NCBI RefSeq assembly: GCF_023559245.1 | Contig: NZ_CP097462.1 | Location: 1,612,001-1,676,000 of the forward strand | DNA: 64,000 nucleotides | Direction of reading: 5' to 3' | From: Sphingomonas sp. KRR8 | GTDB taxonomy: Bacteria > Pseudomonadota > Alphaproteobacteria > Sphingomonadales > Sphingomonadaceae | Part shown: one piece after another, positions 43,217 to 52,888 of the stretch | How the letters are laid out: every line of letters starts with the position of its first letter | Position numbering within the stretch: position 1 is the stretch's first letter | The notes under the pieces: model-generated | What the model was told of the DNA's origin: nothing | The model's input: only the letters and a program-made list of their open reading frames with translations | Database searches by the model: none | Made by a program: the position numbers and the translations under genes

Positions 43217-43888
43217 ATGTGGCAGCTCCTCCAATTTCCGCTTTGTCCCTTCTCCCGCAAGGTCCGCCTGGTGATGGCCGAGAAGGCCGTCGCGGTGGAG
43301 TTGATCCGCGAATATCCGTGGGAGCGGCGCGATGAGTTCGTCGATCTGAACCCCGCCGGGGAAACCCCGGTGCTGGTCGAACCAGATCAAGGCCTGACCC
43401 TGATCGGCTCGCAGCCGATCGCCGAATATTTCGAGGAGACGGTCCAGCGCTCGCCGTTGATTATCGGCGACTCCGCCATGCGCGCCGAAATCCGCCGGCT
43501 GGTGGAATGGTTCGACGAGAAGCTGTTCCGGGAAGTGGTCGAGCCGCTGATGGTGGAGCGGATGCGCAAGCGGCTCGTCAACAAGGAAAGCCCTGATACC
43601 AGGGTGCTGCGGGACGCCATGCGGGTCGGCAACAATCACCTCGACTATCTCGACTATCTGCTCGACCACCGCCGCTGGATGGCCGGCCCAGCAATCAGCC
43701 TGGCCGACTTCGCCGCCGCCGCGCAGCTGAGCGTCATCGACTATCTCGGCGCGCTCGACTGGCGCGGGCACAAGCAGACCAAGGACTGGTATGCGGTGAT
43801 GAAGTCGCGGCCGAGCTTCCGTCCCTTGCTGGCTGAGCGGATGGACGTGATCGTCCCGCCCAATCACTACGACAAGGTCGACTTCTAG
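43217..43888 (+). CDS. Glutathione S-transferase family protein
   Basis: The 223-residue protein has an N-terminal thioredoxin-like domain (QFPLCPFSRKVRLVMAEK; the CPFS is the active-site region) and a C-terminal helical domain (about 90-215) with WMAGPAISLADFAAAAQLSV, the typical GST second motif. NPAGETPVLV with the cis-proline supports the fold. FCPFS-type GSTs can act in disulfide exchange or conjugation; the substrate is not clear. It converges on the histidine kinase gene with a 4-base gap. Confidence 0.9.
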   Translation: MWQLLQFPLCPFSRKVRLVMAEKAVAVELIREYPWERRDEFVDLNPAGETPVLVEPDQGLTLIGSQPIAEYFEETVQRSPLIIGDSAMRAEIRRLVEWFDEKLFREVVEPLMVERMRKRLVNKESPDTRVLRDAMRVGNNHLDYLDYLLDHRRWMAGPAISLADFAAAAQLSVIDYLGALDWRGHKQTKDWYAVMKSRPSFRPLLAERMDVIVPPNHYDKVDF

Positions 43889-43892
43889 CTGC

Positions 43893-45926
43893 TCAGACCG
43901 CCGCCTTGGCGAGGGAGCGGGCGTCGGCCTTGCGCAGCAGCCGAGCCAGCGCCGCCACCAGGTCGCTTTGCCGGAAGGGCTTGGCAAGCTGCGGCAGGCT
44001 CAGCTGGAGGTCGCCCCCGGCATAACCGGTAACCACCAGGATCGGCAGGTCGGGCCGATCGACCTGGACCCGCTCAGCCAATTCCGCGCCGCTCATCCGC
44101 GGCATCACGTAATCAGTGATGAGCGCATCGATCTTCAGGCCTTCCGCGAGCATCGCCAGCGCCTGCGCTCCGCCACCCGCCTCATGCACTTGGTGCCCGA
44201 GCTCGCGAAGCATTTCAGCGGTACCCTTGCGAACGAGATCCTCGTCGTCGACGAGAAGGACATCGAGCGGGCGAAGCTCGGTGAGCTGCGGCGAGCGTCG
44301 CGCCTTGAGCGGGTGCGCCGCTTGCTCCGCCACCGGCAGGTAAAGGGCGGCGCGGGTGCCCTGCCCGACCGTGCTGCTCAACTCGAACTTGCCGCCGAGC
44401 TGGGCAGCAAGACCGTGGACCATTGACAGGCCCAAGCCCGTCCCCTTGCCGATACCTTTGGTCGAGAAGAAGGGTTCCACCGCCCGCGCGAGGGTCGGCC
44501 CGTCCATGCCGACGCCGCTGTCCGACACGGTCAGGCGAATATACTCTCCCGGCTGGAGACCGTCGTCAGTGCTCTGGCCACATTTCAATGCGGATGCGGA
44601 AATCGTCAGCCGGCCGCCGCCCGGCATGGCGTCGCGGGCGTTGACGCACAGGTTGAGGATGGCGAGCTCAAGCTGATTGGGATCGGCCAGCGCGGTCAAT
44701 CGGCCGCCGTCGACGGCGGTCCGCACCTCAACGTTGGCACCGACCGAACTCGTTACCAGATCGCCCATTCCGTCCAGCAGCGCGCCGATGTCCACGGCCC
44801 GTGTCTCGAGCGTCTGCCGGCGGGCGAAGCCGAGCAGGCGGTTGACCAAGATCTTGGCTCGCTCGGCCGATTGCAGCGCGCCATCGAGCAGACGCGCCGC
44901 CCGCGGATCGCTGCTGGCATAGCGGCGGTTGATGACGTCCAGCGCGCCAGTGATCGGCGTCAGCAGATTATTGATGTCGTGCGCCACGCCGCCGGTCAGC
45001 TGCCCGATCATCTCAAGCTTCTGGGCCTCGTGCAGCTGCGCGGTGGCGACCGCGCGTTCGTGCACGGCTTCCTCCACGCGCTTCTCCAGCGTTTCATTGA
45101 GGTCGCGCAATTCCCGTTCCGCCTGTTTGCGCGCGGTCACATCCTGGAAGATCAGCGCGACCTCGTTGCGCTCGGCCGGTTCGATCCGGAACGAAGCCAT
45201 CTCCAGCAGGCGGCCGTTATGGCCGATCTCCGCCTCGAAGCGCTCCGGCTTGCCGGTCAACAGCACCGAACGGTGGCGCTCGATCCAGAAGTCTGCCTCG
45301 CCGGGGAAGCGCTGCCGAAGTGTGCGGCCAAGTTGCTGCCGTTCGCCCGTGTGCCGCTCGTAAGCCGGGTTCGCCTGCACCAGCACATAGTCTGACAGCG
45401 GGCCCTCCGGCCCGTCGATGAAGCGGATGACGCAGAAGCCCTCGTCCATCGTGTCGAACAGCGTTCGGTAGCGAAGCTCGCTTTCACGCAAGTCCTCGAG
45501 CCGGCTACGGGCTTCATATTGGCGGCGACGCCCGCGCAGGGCTGAACGGGCAAGGCTGACCAGTGTGGTCGGGTGGAACGGCCGTTCGAGAAAGGTGACG
45601 TTGCCCAGCACGTCGAGGTAGCGCACTGCCGCCGGGTTGCGCTCCAGCCCGCCACCACGGCTGGTCAGGAGGATGAAGGGCAGGTCGGACCATTCCTCCT
45701 GGTCGCCAAGCCAGTTGGCGAGCGGGTGGAGGTCGGCGGCGCTGATCGCCTCTTCGGTCATCACGACGAAGGCGGCACCGGCATCAAGCTCGGCCAGCAG
45801 GGAAGCGAGGCCGGCGCAGACCGCCGCCTCGATGCCCGACTCGCGCAGCATGGCGGCGGCGATGAGCGCGTCCCGGCCGTGCGGCGCGAGTACCAGTGCG
45901 CGTTCGGATAGGGTAGTGCGCTTCAC
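43893..45926 (-). CDS. Hybrid PAS histidine kinase with N-terminal pseudo-receiver and C-terminal receiver
   Basis: The 677-residue protein, from GTG 45926, has a degenerate receiver-like domain (about 5-125), a PAS domain (about 145-270), a HisKA dimerisation domain with phospho-acceptor H316 in GGVAHDINNLLTPI, an HATPase domain (NARDAMPGGG, DSGVGMD, TGLGLSMVHGL) and a C-terminal receiver with phospho-acceptor D605 in LITDYVMPRMSG. No membrane segment is visible, so it is cytoplasmic. The start overlaps the KaiC-like gene stop as GTGA (4 bases), so the two are co-translated. Signalling between the pair is inference. No separate DNA-binding response regulator lies next to it. Confidence 0.88.
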   Translation of the reverse strand: MKRTTLSERALVLAPHGRDALIAAAMLRESGIEAAVCAGLASLLAELDAGAAFVVMTEEAISAADLHPLANWLGDQEEWSDLPFILLTSRGGGLERNPAAVRYLDVLGNVTFLERPFHPTTLVSLARSALRGRRRQYEARSRLEDLRESELRYRTLFDTMDEGFCVIRFIDGPEGPLSDYVLVQANPAYERHTGERQQLGRTLRQRFPGEADFWIERHRSVLLTGKPERFEAEIGHNGRLLEMASFRIEPAERNEVALIFQDVTARKQAERELRDLNETLEKRVEEAVHERAVATAQLHEAQKLEMIGQLTGGVAHDINNLLTPITGALDVINRRYASSDPRAARLLDGALQSAERAKILVNRLLGFARRQTLETRAVDIGALLDGMGDLVTSSVGANVEVRTAVDGGRLTALADPNQLELAILNLCVNARDAMPGGGRLTISASALKCGQSTDDGLQPGEYIRLTVSDSGVGMDGPTLARAVEPFFSTKGIGKGTGLGLSMVHGLAAQLGGKFELSSTVGQGTRAALYLPVAEQAAHPLKARRSPQLTELRPLDVLLVDDEDLVRKGTAEMLRELGHQVHEAGGGAQALAMLAEGLKIDALITDYVMPRMSGAELAERVQVDRPDLPILVVTGYAGGDLQLSLPQLAKPFRQSDLVAALARLLRKADARSLAKAAV

Positions 45927-47404
45927 CCGTTCTCTTGTCCAAGCAAGGCGTCTTCGCCGACCAGCATCGGAACCCCGCGCAAGATGCCCTGAAAATTGAC
46001 GAGCGGTTCCCCGAGGCTCACCCCATCCTTGCTGATCTGATATTCGCGGATCGTGTCCTCGTGGGCGCCCGTCCGTTTCTTGACGACGGAGATAGCGCGA
46101 CGGACGCGGCCCAGCGCCTCGAAATAGCGCAGCAGCACCACCGTGTCGGCCAGGTAGGTGATGTCCACGGGCGCCCTCATGTCGCCAACCAGGCCATGCT
46201 GGGCAACCGTCAGGATGGTCGTGGCGCCGCGCCGATTCAGATATTGCAGCAGCTCGTGCATGTGCAGGATCAGAGCATGCTCGCCGGGCATCGCCGACTG
46301 GTAGCCATTCAGGCTGTCGATCACGACCGTTCGAGCGCCATGGACCTCGACGGAGACCCGCACCCGCTCGGAAAATTCCCCTGGCGTAAGCTCGGCCGCG
46401 TCGACCTGCTCGATGACCAGTGCGCCGGAAGCGACCATCGCCTGAAGGTCGATTCCAAGCGCCAGCGCGCGGGTGATTAGCAGCCCGAGTTCCTCGTCGA
46501 AGACGAACATCGCGCACTTCTCGCCGCGCCGAATTGCGTCCGTGACAACGATGAGGCTGAGGATCGATTTGCCCGTGCCGGCCGGACCCAGGATGAGCAG
46601 GCTTGACCCGCGCTCCACACCACCGCCGAGCAGGTCGTCCAGCCGCGGGATGCCGGTGCGTGAAATGTCGCGGGGAATGGTGCCCCGATGCTCGGCCGAG
46701 ACCAGCCGCGGAAACACGCGTACGCCGCCGGTGTGAATGGCGAAGTCGTGATAGCCGCCGCGGAATCTCCGTCCGCGATACTTGAGTACCCGCAGGCGCC
46801 GGCGCTCGCCGCCATATTCAGGCGACAATTCTTCCAGCCGGACCACGCCGTGTGCGACTGAATGAACGGTCTTGTCGTTGGCATCGCTGGTCAGGTCGTC
46901 GAGCAGCATCACCGTGGCCCGCTGCCGAGCGAAGTAATGCTTCAGAGATAGGATCTGCCGCCGGTAACGAAGCGAGCTCTGCGCCAACAAGCGGATTTCC
47001 GACAAGCTGTCGAGTACGACCCGATCGGGCCTGACCTGCTCGAACGTCTCGAAGATGCGCTTGGTGGTCTCTCCCAGCTCCAGGTCCGAGGAATAGAGCA
47101 GGCTCTGCTGCTGATCCTCGTCGAGCAGACTTTCGGGCGGGACCAGTTCGAAGATGTCGATCCCGTCCATCTTCCAGTCGTGCGAGCGCGCGGTGGCGCG
47201 CAACTCATCCTCGGTCTCTGACAGGGTGATGTAGAGGCAGCGTTCACCCGCGTCGGCGCCAGCCCGGAGGAACTGCATGGCAACGGTGGTCTTGCCTGTG
47301 CCTGGGCTCCCCTCGAACAGGAACACCCGGGCGCGCTCTAGCCCGCCGGCGAGAACGTCATCGAGTCCTGTAATTCCGGTCGCCGCATCGGCCGGTGATG
47401 GCAT
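45923..47404 (-). CDS. KaiC-like tandem RecA-domain ATPase
   Basis: The 493-residue protein has two KaiC domains. The first Walker A is G32-SPGTGKTT and the second is GPAGTGKS near residue 275. VVLDSLSEIRLL and VVIDSLNGYQSA are the Walker B strands of the two halves. Cyanobacterial KaiC is the clock ATPase; proteobacterial relatives without KaiA often pair with histidine kinases and act in stress or rhythmic responses. No KaiB is encoded here. It is followed with a 4-base overlap by the hybrid kinase, which I take as its functional partner. Confidence 0.88.
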   Translation of the reverse strand: MPSPADAATGITGLDDVLAGGLERARVFLFEGSPGTGKTTVAMQFLRAGADAGERCLYITLSETEDELRATARSHDWKMDGIDIFELVPPESLLDEDQQQSLLYSSDLELGETTKRIFETFEQVRPDRVVLDSLSEIRLLAQSSLRYRRQILSLKHYFARQRATVMLLDDLTSDANDKTVHSVAHGVVRLEELSPEYGGERRRLRVLKYRGRRFRGGYHDFAIHTGGVRVFPRLVSAEHRGTIPRDISRTGIPRLDDLLGGGVERGSSLLILGPAGTGKSILSLIVVTDAIRRGEKCAMFVFDEELGLLITRALALGIDLQAMVASGALVIEQVDAAELTPGEFSERVRVSVEVHGARTVVIDSLNGYQSAMPGEHALILHMHELLQYLNRRGATTILTVAQHGLVGDMRAPVDITYLADTVVLLRYFEALGRVRRAISVVKKRTGAHEDTIREYQISKDGVSLGEPLVNFQGILRGVPMLVGEDALLGQENG

Positions 47405-47604
47405 CTTTTACTCCCTCGCACTCAGCTCGCTTCGACCTTCAACGAACGAAGGCAAAATAAGTCGCCCTCCGCAACGAGGCTCCTGACGCATGTGCCGCCC
47501 CTGCACAACGTCGTTTGCACAAAACTGTTCGCTTTTGCAGCGGCTTAGCCACTCATGACCAGCCAAGACTAGTCAAGCTCGGCCCGCTGCGACAGGTTGC
47601 CGGC

Positions 47605-48882
47605 ATGGTCACGCACAATGAACGCCACCGCCCGGTCGCCAACGGCTCGCTGGCCATCGCTGCCTTCTCGACCGTGGTCGAATGGTATGACTTCACCCTT
47701 TACCTCTATTTCGCGACCGTCCTTTCGCGGGTGATGTTCGGAGGGGGCGAGCAGGGACTGCTGACGGCGCTCGCCAGCTTCGCACTGGCCTATCTGCTGC
47801 GTCCCTTGGGCGCGCTCTTCTTCGGGCATGTCGGCGACCGTTATGGCCGGCGACGGTCGCTGCTGCTCAGCGTTGCGCTGATGACGGCGGCGATGCTGGC
47901 GATGGCCTTGCTTCCGACCCACGCCCAAGTCGGGCCGAGCGCCGGCTTACTGATGGTGGCGCTGCGCTGCGTCATGGGATTCGCGGTGGGCGGCGAATAT
48001 ACCGGCGTGGTCGCCTATCTGCTCGAAGGCGCGCCGGTGCATCGGCGCGGGTTCGTCACTTCGCTGGCAGCGGCCGCAAGCGAAGTCGGTGGATTGCTCG
48101 CCGTCTTCCTGTCGGCGCTGACGGTCAGCCTGATACCGGCCGGAGCGCTGGAAACCTGGGGCTGGCGCCTGCCCTTTCTGTTCGGCGCGGCGCTGGCGGG
48201 GGGCGTCTGGGCGCTTCGAACGACGGTGGCTGAAAGCCCGGAGTTCGAGCGGCAGCAGGCGGCCGGCACGGTACCATCCGAACCGCTGTCTCACGCCCTC
48301 AGATACCACCGAGCCGGCATCCTGCGAGGCTTTGCCATCTCTGCCTTGGGTTCGATCACCTACTACGTCGGCATTTCCTACGTACCGGCCTTCCTCACCT
48401 CCATCGGCTCTCGCAGCGAGACGACCAGCCTGTGGTGGTCAACCGCCGCCGCCGTCGCGGTGATCGCGGTGACGCCGTTCGTCGGCATCGCTGCCGACCG
48501 CTTCGGACGCAAGCCGCCGCTCCTCGTCCTGGCGTGTCTGAGCGCCTTGCTGCCCGGGACAATGTTCTGGCTGATGGCCGGGGGCTCACCGGTGCTGGCG
48601 CTTGGCGGAACATTGGTGCTCGCCTGTCTGGCGGGCGGAGTCAGCGCGGTCGGGGCGGTCGCCACGGCCGAGCAATTCACGGGCGAGGGGCGCCTCACCG
48701 GGTTGGCGCTGGGGGCCACCGTATCGACCGCCATCTTCGGAGGCCTGACGCCCTATGTCGCGCAAAGGCTAAGCGCGGCGAGCGGCTGGCCAAGCGCACC
48801 CGGGCTGATGATCGCCGTGGTTGCGGTTTGCGTCCTGCCGGTGCTGTGGCGGCTGCCGGAGACTAGGCCCGAACGGCGCTGA
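47605..48882 (+). CDS. MFS transporter, metabolite:proton symporter (MHS) type
   Basis: The 425-residue protein has 12 membrane segments. STVVEWYDFTLYLYFA at residue about 20 and GHVGDRYGRRRSLLLS near 80 are signatures of the MHS family (ProP, ShiA, KgtP), which take up osmolytes or organic acids with protons. ATG 47605 gives the normal N-terminus; the frame to 47515 is not needed. It converges on ubiG with a 20-base overlap. The substrate cannot be read. Confidence 0.87.
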   Translation: MVTHNERHRPVANGSLAIAAFSTVVEWYDFTLYLYFATVLSRVMFGGGEQGLLTALASFALAYLLRPLGALFFGHVGDRYGRRRSLLLSVALMTAAMLAMALLPTHAQVGPSAGLLMVALRCVMGFAVGGEYTGVVAYLLEGAPVHRRGFVTSLAAAASEVGGLLAVFLSALTVSLIPAGALETWGWRLPFLFGAALAGGVWALRTTVAESPEFERQQAAGTVPSEPLSHALRYHRAGILRGFAISALGSITYYVGISYVPAFLTSIGSRSETTSLWWSTAAAVAVIAVTPFVGIAADRFGRKPPLLVLACLSALLPGTMFWLMAGGSPVLALGGTLVLACLAGGVSAVGAVATAEQFTGEGRLTGLALGATVSTAIFGGLTPYVAQRLSAASGWPSAPGLMIAVVAVCVLPVLWRLPETRPERR

Positions 48883-49582
48883 CCAGATAATTGAGGCGAA
48901 GGTCGTCGCTGAGGTGCAGCCCACGCCCCGGCGACACCGCGATCCCGGCCGTGTCGCACAGCTTCAGCCCCGCGCCTCTCAGCAGCTCACCCAATTGATC
49001 GGGTGGGATGAACTGATCATAGTCGTGCGTTCCGTGCGGTATTCGCCCGAAGCCCTCCGCCAGCGTGATGGTCAGCAGCTTCGACCAGCCAGTCTTGTTC
49101 GGAGTCGACATGATCAGCAGGCCGCCGGGCGCAAGCCGATCGGCCAGCGAGCGGACAAAGGCGGCCGGATCGGCGACATGCTCGATCACTTCCATCGCGG
49201 TGACGAAGTCGAACCGACCCTCCACTTCCTCGACCCCTCCCGCACGATAATCGATGGCGAGCCCCTGCGCCTCGGCGTGAGTCCGCGCGGCAGCAATCAA
49301 CTCCGGCGCCGCATCGATTCCGGTGACGCAAGCGCCCAGGCGGGTCAGCGGCTCGCACAGCAGCCCCGCACCGCAGCCGATGTCCAGGGCCGACCGGCCC
49401 GCCAGCGGCCGCAGCGCGCGCTCGTCGCTTTGCCAATGCTGGTCAATCCGATCGCGAATATAGGCGAGGCGCACGGGGTTCAGCCGGTGAAGCATGGCCG
49501 ACGCACCCGTTGGGTCCCACCAGTCGCCCGCCATGGCGCCGAAGTGCGCGGCCTCGCGGCCCACGATGCTTGTCTCTGCCAT
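48863..49582 (-). CDS. ubiG: Ubiquinone biosynthesis O-methyltransferase UbiG
   Basis: This 239-residue SAM-dependent methyltransferase carries out both O-methylations of ubiquinone synthesis. HFGAMAGDWWDPTGASAMLHRL near the N-terminus is split here but typical of UbiG, followed by ALDIGCGAGLLCEPLTRLGA (SAM loop), VTAMEVIEHV and STPNKTGWSKLLTI. Length fits. It supplies the quinone used by aerobic respiration and by NarI. It is divergent from lysC across 58 bases. Confidence 0.93.
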   Translation of the reverse strand: MAETSIVGREAAHFGAMAGDWWDPTGASAMLHRLNPVRLAYIRDRIDQHWQSDERALRPLAGRSALDIGCGAGLLCEPLTRLGACVTGIDAAPELIAAARTHAEAQGLAIDYRAGGVEEVEGRFDFVTAMEVIEHVADPAAFVRSLADRLAPGGLLIMSTPNKTGWSKLLTITLAEGFGRIPHGTHDYDQFIPPDQLGELLRGAGLKLCDTAGIAVSPGRGLHLSDDLRLNYLVSAVRA

Positions 49583-49640
49583 GCGCGCCTCCTAACAGGG
49601 CGCCGCTTCTTCCACCATCAGGACCTTGGCCCGACCCTTA

Positions 49641-50885
49641 ATGGCCCGCATCGTGATGAAATTCGGCGGCACCTCCATGGCCGGGATCGAGCGCATCCGC
49701 TCGGTCGCGGAACGGGTGCAGCGTGAGGCGGCGTCGGGCAACGAGGTCGCCGTGGTGGTCAGCGCGATGGCCGGCGAAACCGACCGGCTGGTGCAGCTCT
49801 GCCGGGAAGCCGCCGCGCTCTACGACCCGCGCGAATATGACGTGGTGGTCGCCAGCGGAGAGCAGGTCACCAGCGGCCTTCTTGCCATCACCTTGCAGGG
49901 CATGGGGCTGAAGGCCCGCTCCTACATGGGATGGCAGCTGCCGATCCGCGCCTCGGGCCACGTCAGCGCACTCATTGAAGGCATCGACGTCGCCGTACTG
50001 AACCGGGTTTTCGACGAGGGCGGCATTGCCGTCATTCCGGGCTTCCAAGGGGTCACTGGCGACAATGCGCTGGCGACGCTTGGTCGCGGTGGCTCGGATA
50101 CATCGGCGGTGGCACTGGCCGTTGCCATGAATGCCGACCGCTGCGACATCTACACCGACGTCGATGGCGTCTACACGACCGATCCGCGGATCGTACCGCG
50201 CGCGCGCAAGCTCGACACCGTCACCTACGAGGAGATGCTCGAGCTGGCCTCGGTTGGCGCCAAGGTGCTGCAGACCCGCTCAGTCGGCCTCGCCATGCGC
50301 TTCAACATGCCGCTTCAGGTGCTGTCCTCATTCGAGGACCGGCCGGGCACCATGATCGTGAGCGAAGATGCGCTCGAAGGGAAAGAAATGGAACGCAACG
50401 TCGTCACCGGCATCGCCCATGACCTCAACGAAGCGCGCGTCACCCTGTCCGGCCTGCCTGATCGGGCCGGTGCGGTCGCGGCCGTGTTCGCTCCGCTTGC
50501 GGCCGCCAACATCAACGTCGACATGATCGTGCAGTCGGTGCCGCGAGCCGGGGCTCCGAGCGACCTCACCTTCACCGTTCCCAGAGCCAGCCTGCCGCAC
50601 ACGGTGGCCGAGCTGGAGAAGGTGCGCGACAAGGTCGGCTTCACCGACATCCTCACCGACACGGACGTGGTGAAAGTCAGCGCGGTCGGCGTCGGCATGC
50701 GATCCAACGCCGGGATCGCCGCCAAGATGTTCGACACGCTCGCCGAACGGGGCATCAACATCCTCGCCATCACTACCTCGGAGATCAAGGTCAGCGTGCT
50801 CATCCCCGAGGATTACACCGAGCTTGCGGTTCGCGTGCTCCACACCGCCTTCGGCCTCGATGCCCGCCAGGAGAGTGCCGCGTGA
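49641..50885 (+). CDS. lysC: Aspartate kinase
   Basis: The 414-residue enzyme phosphorylates aspartate, the first step towards lysine, methionine and threonine. IVMKFGGTSMAGIERIR near the N-terminus and GRGGSDTSAVALA near 150 are the kinase motifs. YTDVDGVYTTDPR is the substrate and nucleotide region. Two ACT domains follow (about 265-410) for allosteric control. ATG 49641 gives the canonical start; TTG 49626 is five codons upstream. The stop overlaps the next gene as GTGA. Confidence 0.95.
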   Translation: MARIVMKFGGTSMAGIERIRSVAERVQREAASGNEVAVVVSAMAGETDRLVQLCREAAALYDPREYDVVVASGEQVTSGLLAITLQGMGLKARSYMGWQLPIRASGHVSALIEGIDVAVLNRVFDEGGIAVIPGFQGVTGDNALATLGRGGSDTSAVALAVAMNADRCDIYTDVDGVYTTDPRIVPRARKLDTVTYEEMLELASVGAKVLQTRSVGLAMRFNMPLQVLSSFEDRPGTMIVSEDALEGKEMERNVVTGIAHDLNEARVTLSGLPDRAGAVAAVFAPLAAANINVDMIVQSVPRAGAPSDLTFTVPRASLPHTVAELEKVRDKVGFTDILTDTDVVKVSAVGVGMRSNAGIAAKMFDTLAERGINILAITTSEIKVSVLIPEDYTELAVRVLHTAFGLDARQESAA

Positions 50886-51892
50886 GCGTTCAGCGCCTCA
50901 ATGAACTATGGTCCCGCGGGACCGACTTCCTCGGCTGCGAGCACGCCATCCTCGGCGGGGCGATGAGCTGGGTTTCCGAGCGCAACCTCGTTTCCGCCAT
51001 CAGCAACGCCGGCGGCTTTGGCGTGATCGCCTGCGGCGCGATGAACCCGGAACTGCTCGACAACGAAATCCGCGAGACCAAGGCGCGTACGGAGCGGCCG
51101 TTCGGTGTCAATCTGATCACCATGCACCCGCAGCTGACCGAGCTGATCGAGGTCTGCGGTCGGCATGGGGTCAGCCACATCGTGCTTGCCGGCGGACTTC
51201 CACCCGGCGGCGCGATCGACAAGATCAAGGCGACCGGCGCCAAGCTCATCGCCTTCGCGCCGGCGCTCAGCCTCGCGAAGAAACTGATGCGCTCGGGCGC
51301 GGACGCCATCGTCATCGAAGGGATGGAAGCGGGCGGTCACATCGGACCGGTTTCGACCAGCGTGCTGGCGCAAGAGATCCTGCCGCATGTCTCCGCGGAC
51401 ATCCCGGTGTTCGTCGCGGGGGGCATTGGCCGCGGCGAGGCGATCGCGGCGTATCTGGAGATGGGCGCGGCTGGAGTGCAACTCGGCACCCGCTTTGTCT
51501 GCGCGACCGAGAGCATCGCGCACGCCAACTTCAAGAAAGCGTTCATACGCGCCTCCGCCCGCGATGCGGTGCCCAGCGTTCAGATCGATCCGCGCCTGCC
51601 GGTCATCCCCGTGCGCGCGCTCAAGAACAAGGAAACCGAGCGCTTCGCCGCCAAGCAACGCGAGATCGCCGAGCATCTCGACGGCAAGCGGCTGGAGATG
51701 GCCGAGGCGCAGCTTCAAATCGAACATTATTGGGCAGGTGCCCTTCGCCGAGCCGTGATCGACGGCGATGTCGAGACCGGCAGCGTCATGGCTGGCCAGT
51801 CAGTCGGCATGGTCACCAAGGAGCAGCCCACGGCCGAGATCATCGCCGAGCTGGTCGAGGAGGCGGCGACAGCATTGGCGCGGCGGTCCTAA
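50882..51892 (+). CDS. Nitronate monooxygenase family flavoprotein
   Basis: This 336-residue TIM-barrel protein binds FMN. Visible blocks are ILGGAMSWVSERNLVSAISNAGGFG (split here), GADAIVIEGMEAGGHIG near 140 with the catalytic histidine, VFVAGGIGRGEAIAAYLEMGAAGVQLGTRF (split). The family oxidises nitronates or reduces enoyl-type substrates. The start GTG 50882 overlaps lysC by 4 bases. The biochemical link to aspartate kinase is unclear; shared transcription may be the only link. Confidence 0.88.
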   Translation: MSVQRLNELWSRGTDFLGCEHAILGGAMSWVSERNLVSAISNAGGFGVIACGAMNPELLDNEIRETKARTERPFGVNLITMHPQLTELIEVCGRHGVSHIVLAGGLPPGGAIDKIKATGAKLIAFAPALSLAKKLMRSGADAIVIEGMEAGGHIGPVSTSVLAQEILPHVSADIPVFVAGGIGRGEAIAAYLEMGAAGVQLGTRFVCATESIAHANFKKAFIRASARDAVPSVQIDPRLPVIPVRALKNKETERFAAKQREIAEHLDGKRLEMAEAQLQIEHYWAGALRRAVIDGDVETGSVMAGQSVGMVTKEQPTAEIIAELVEEAATALARRS

Positions 51893-51945
51893 GACCCGGT
51901 TGCGAAGGCGGCCGAAGGTGGCACAACGAGCCGGACGAATGACCC

Positions 51946-52884
51946 TTGACCTGGCAGGCTTCATTGACGGCGACTGATCCCTACGAGATCCTGGGAATTG
52001 GCCCAGCCGCCGACGATGCCACCATCCGCGCCGCCTACCGGGCGGGAATGAAGCGCTTCCACCCCGATCAAAATGCCGCCCCCGACGCGGCCGACAAGGC
52101 CCGCCTAGTCGCGTCCGCTTACCGGTTGCTCAGCGACCCCGACCAGCGCGCCCGCTACGATCGCCAGCAGGCGATGCGTGAGCAGGTCATCGCCCCGCCA
52201 CCGCCGCCAACACCACGGTCGGCGCCGCGCGGACGGCTCGGCGGGTTGGCGCTCGTTGTTCTGAGCGCCGGGATCGTCGGCTTTGCGCTTACTCGACTGA
52301 ACGGCCCCATGCCCCAGGCATCATCGGCGCCATCCGTACGACCTGCCTTGGCCTCGCCTCGTGCCGATGCCGAGCAGCAACTCGCTGATGCGGTCCCGCC
52401 CTCAGCGGTCATCGCCGGACCGGGAGACAATAGCGCTGCGCGCACGGCATCGGCGCCGATTTCCGTCGCGCCTTCGCCGCCGCCGCCGATCACCCTTTCA
52501 ATCAAGGCACCAGATCTGACCCTGCCAAAAACGGGACGGCAACCCGCGCCCGCGTTCCGCGAGCATGCCCCCAGTCCCTTGCCAGCCCCGACCGACATTC
52601 AAGGCAAGCCTCTACCCGCATCTGCTGCGCAACTCGCCAAGCCCGCGACCGATGAGTGCGAGACCGCCGCCACCTGCGCGCGCATCGACCTGGCCGCTCT
52701 CGATCGAATGCAGACCCTGCTCTACAATCAAAGCCTGGCCAACGCACCTCCAGCCAAACAGGCGCGGCTGCTGAGCACCCGATCGAGCTTCATTGCGCGG
52801 CTCGGCCGTTGCGCTTCGGCGGTGTGCAAGCGCGATGCCTATCTCGACCGCAATCGAGAGATCGCCGACCTCATGCGCAGCTGA
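51946..52884 (+). CDS. DnaJ-domain membrane protein
   Basis: The 312-residue protein begins with a J domain (about 10-75) with the HPD motif in GMKRFHPDQNAA, which stimulates Hsp70 ATPases. One transmembrane segment follows (LGGLALVVLSAGIVGFALT, about 98-116). The rest is a proline- and alanine-rich region and a C-terminal helical domain with four cysteines (ECETAATCARIDL, CASAVCKRD). The start must be TTG: 51946 or 51964, the latter nearer a GGCAGG site. Orientation places the J domain in the cytoplasm and the tail outside. Function unknown. Confidence 0.7.
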   Translation: MTWQASLTATDPYEILGIGPAADDATIRAAYRAGMKRFHPDQNAAPDAADKARLVASAYRLLSDPDQRARYDRQQAMREQVIAPPPPPTPRSAPRGRLGGLALVVLSAGIVGFALTRLNGPMPQASSAPSVRPALASPRADAEQQLADAVPPSAVIAGPGDNSAARTASAPISVAPSPPPPITLSIKAPDLTLPKTGRQPAPAFREHAPSPLPAPTDIQGKPLPASAAQLAKPATDECETAATCARIDLAALDRMQTLLYNQSLANAPPAKQARLLSTRSSFIARLGRCASAVCKRDAYLDRNREIADLMRS

Positions 52885-52888
52885 CGGC

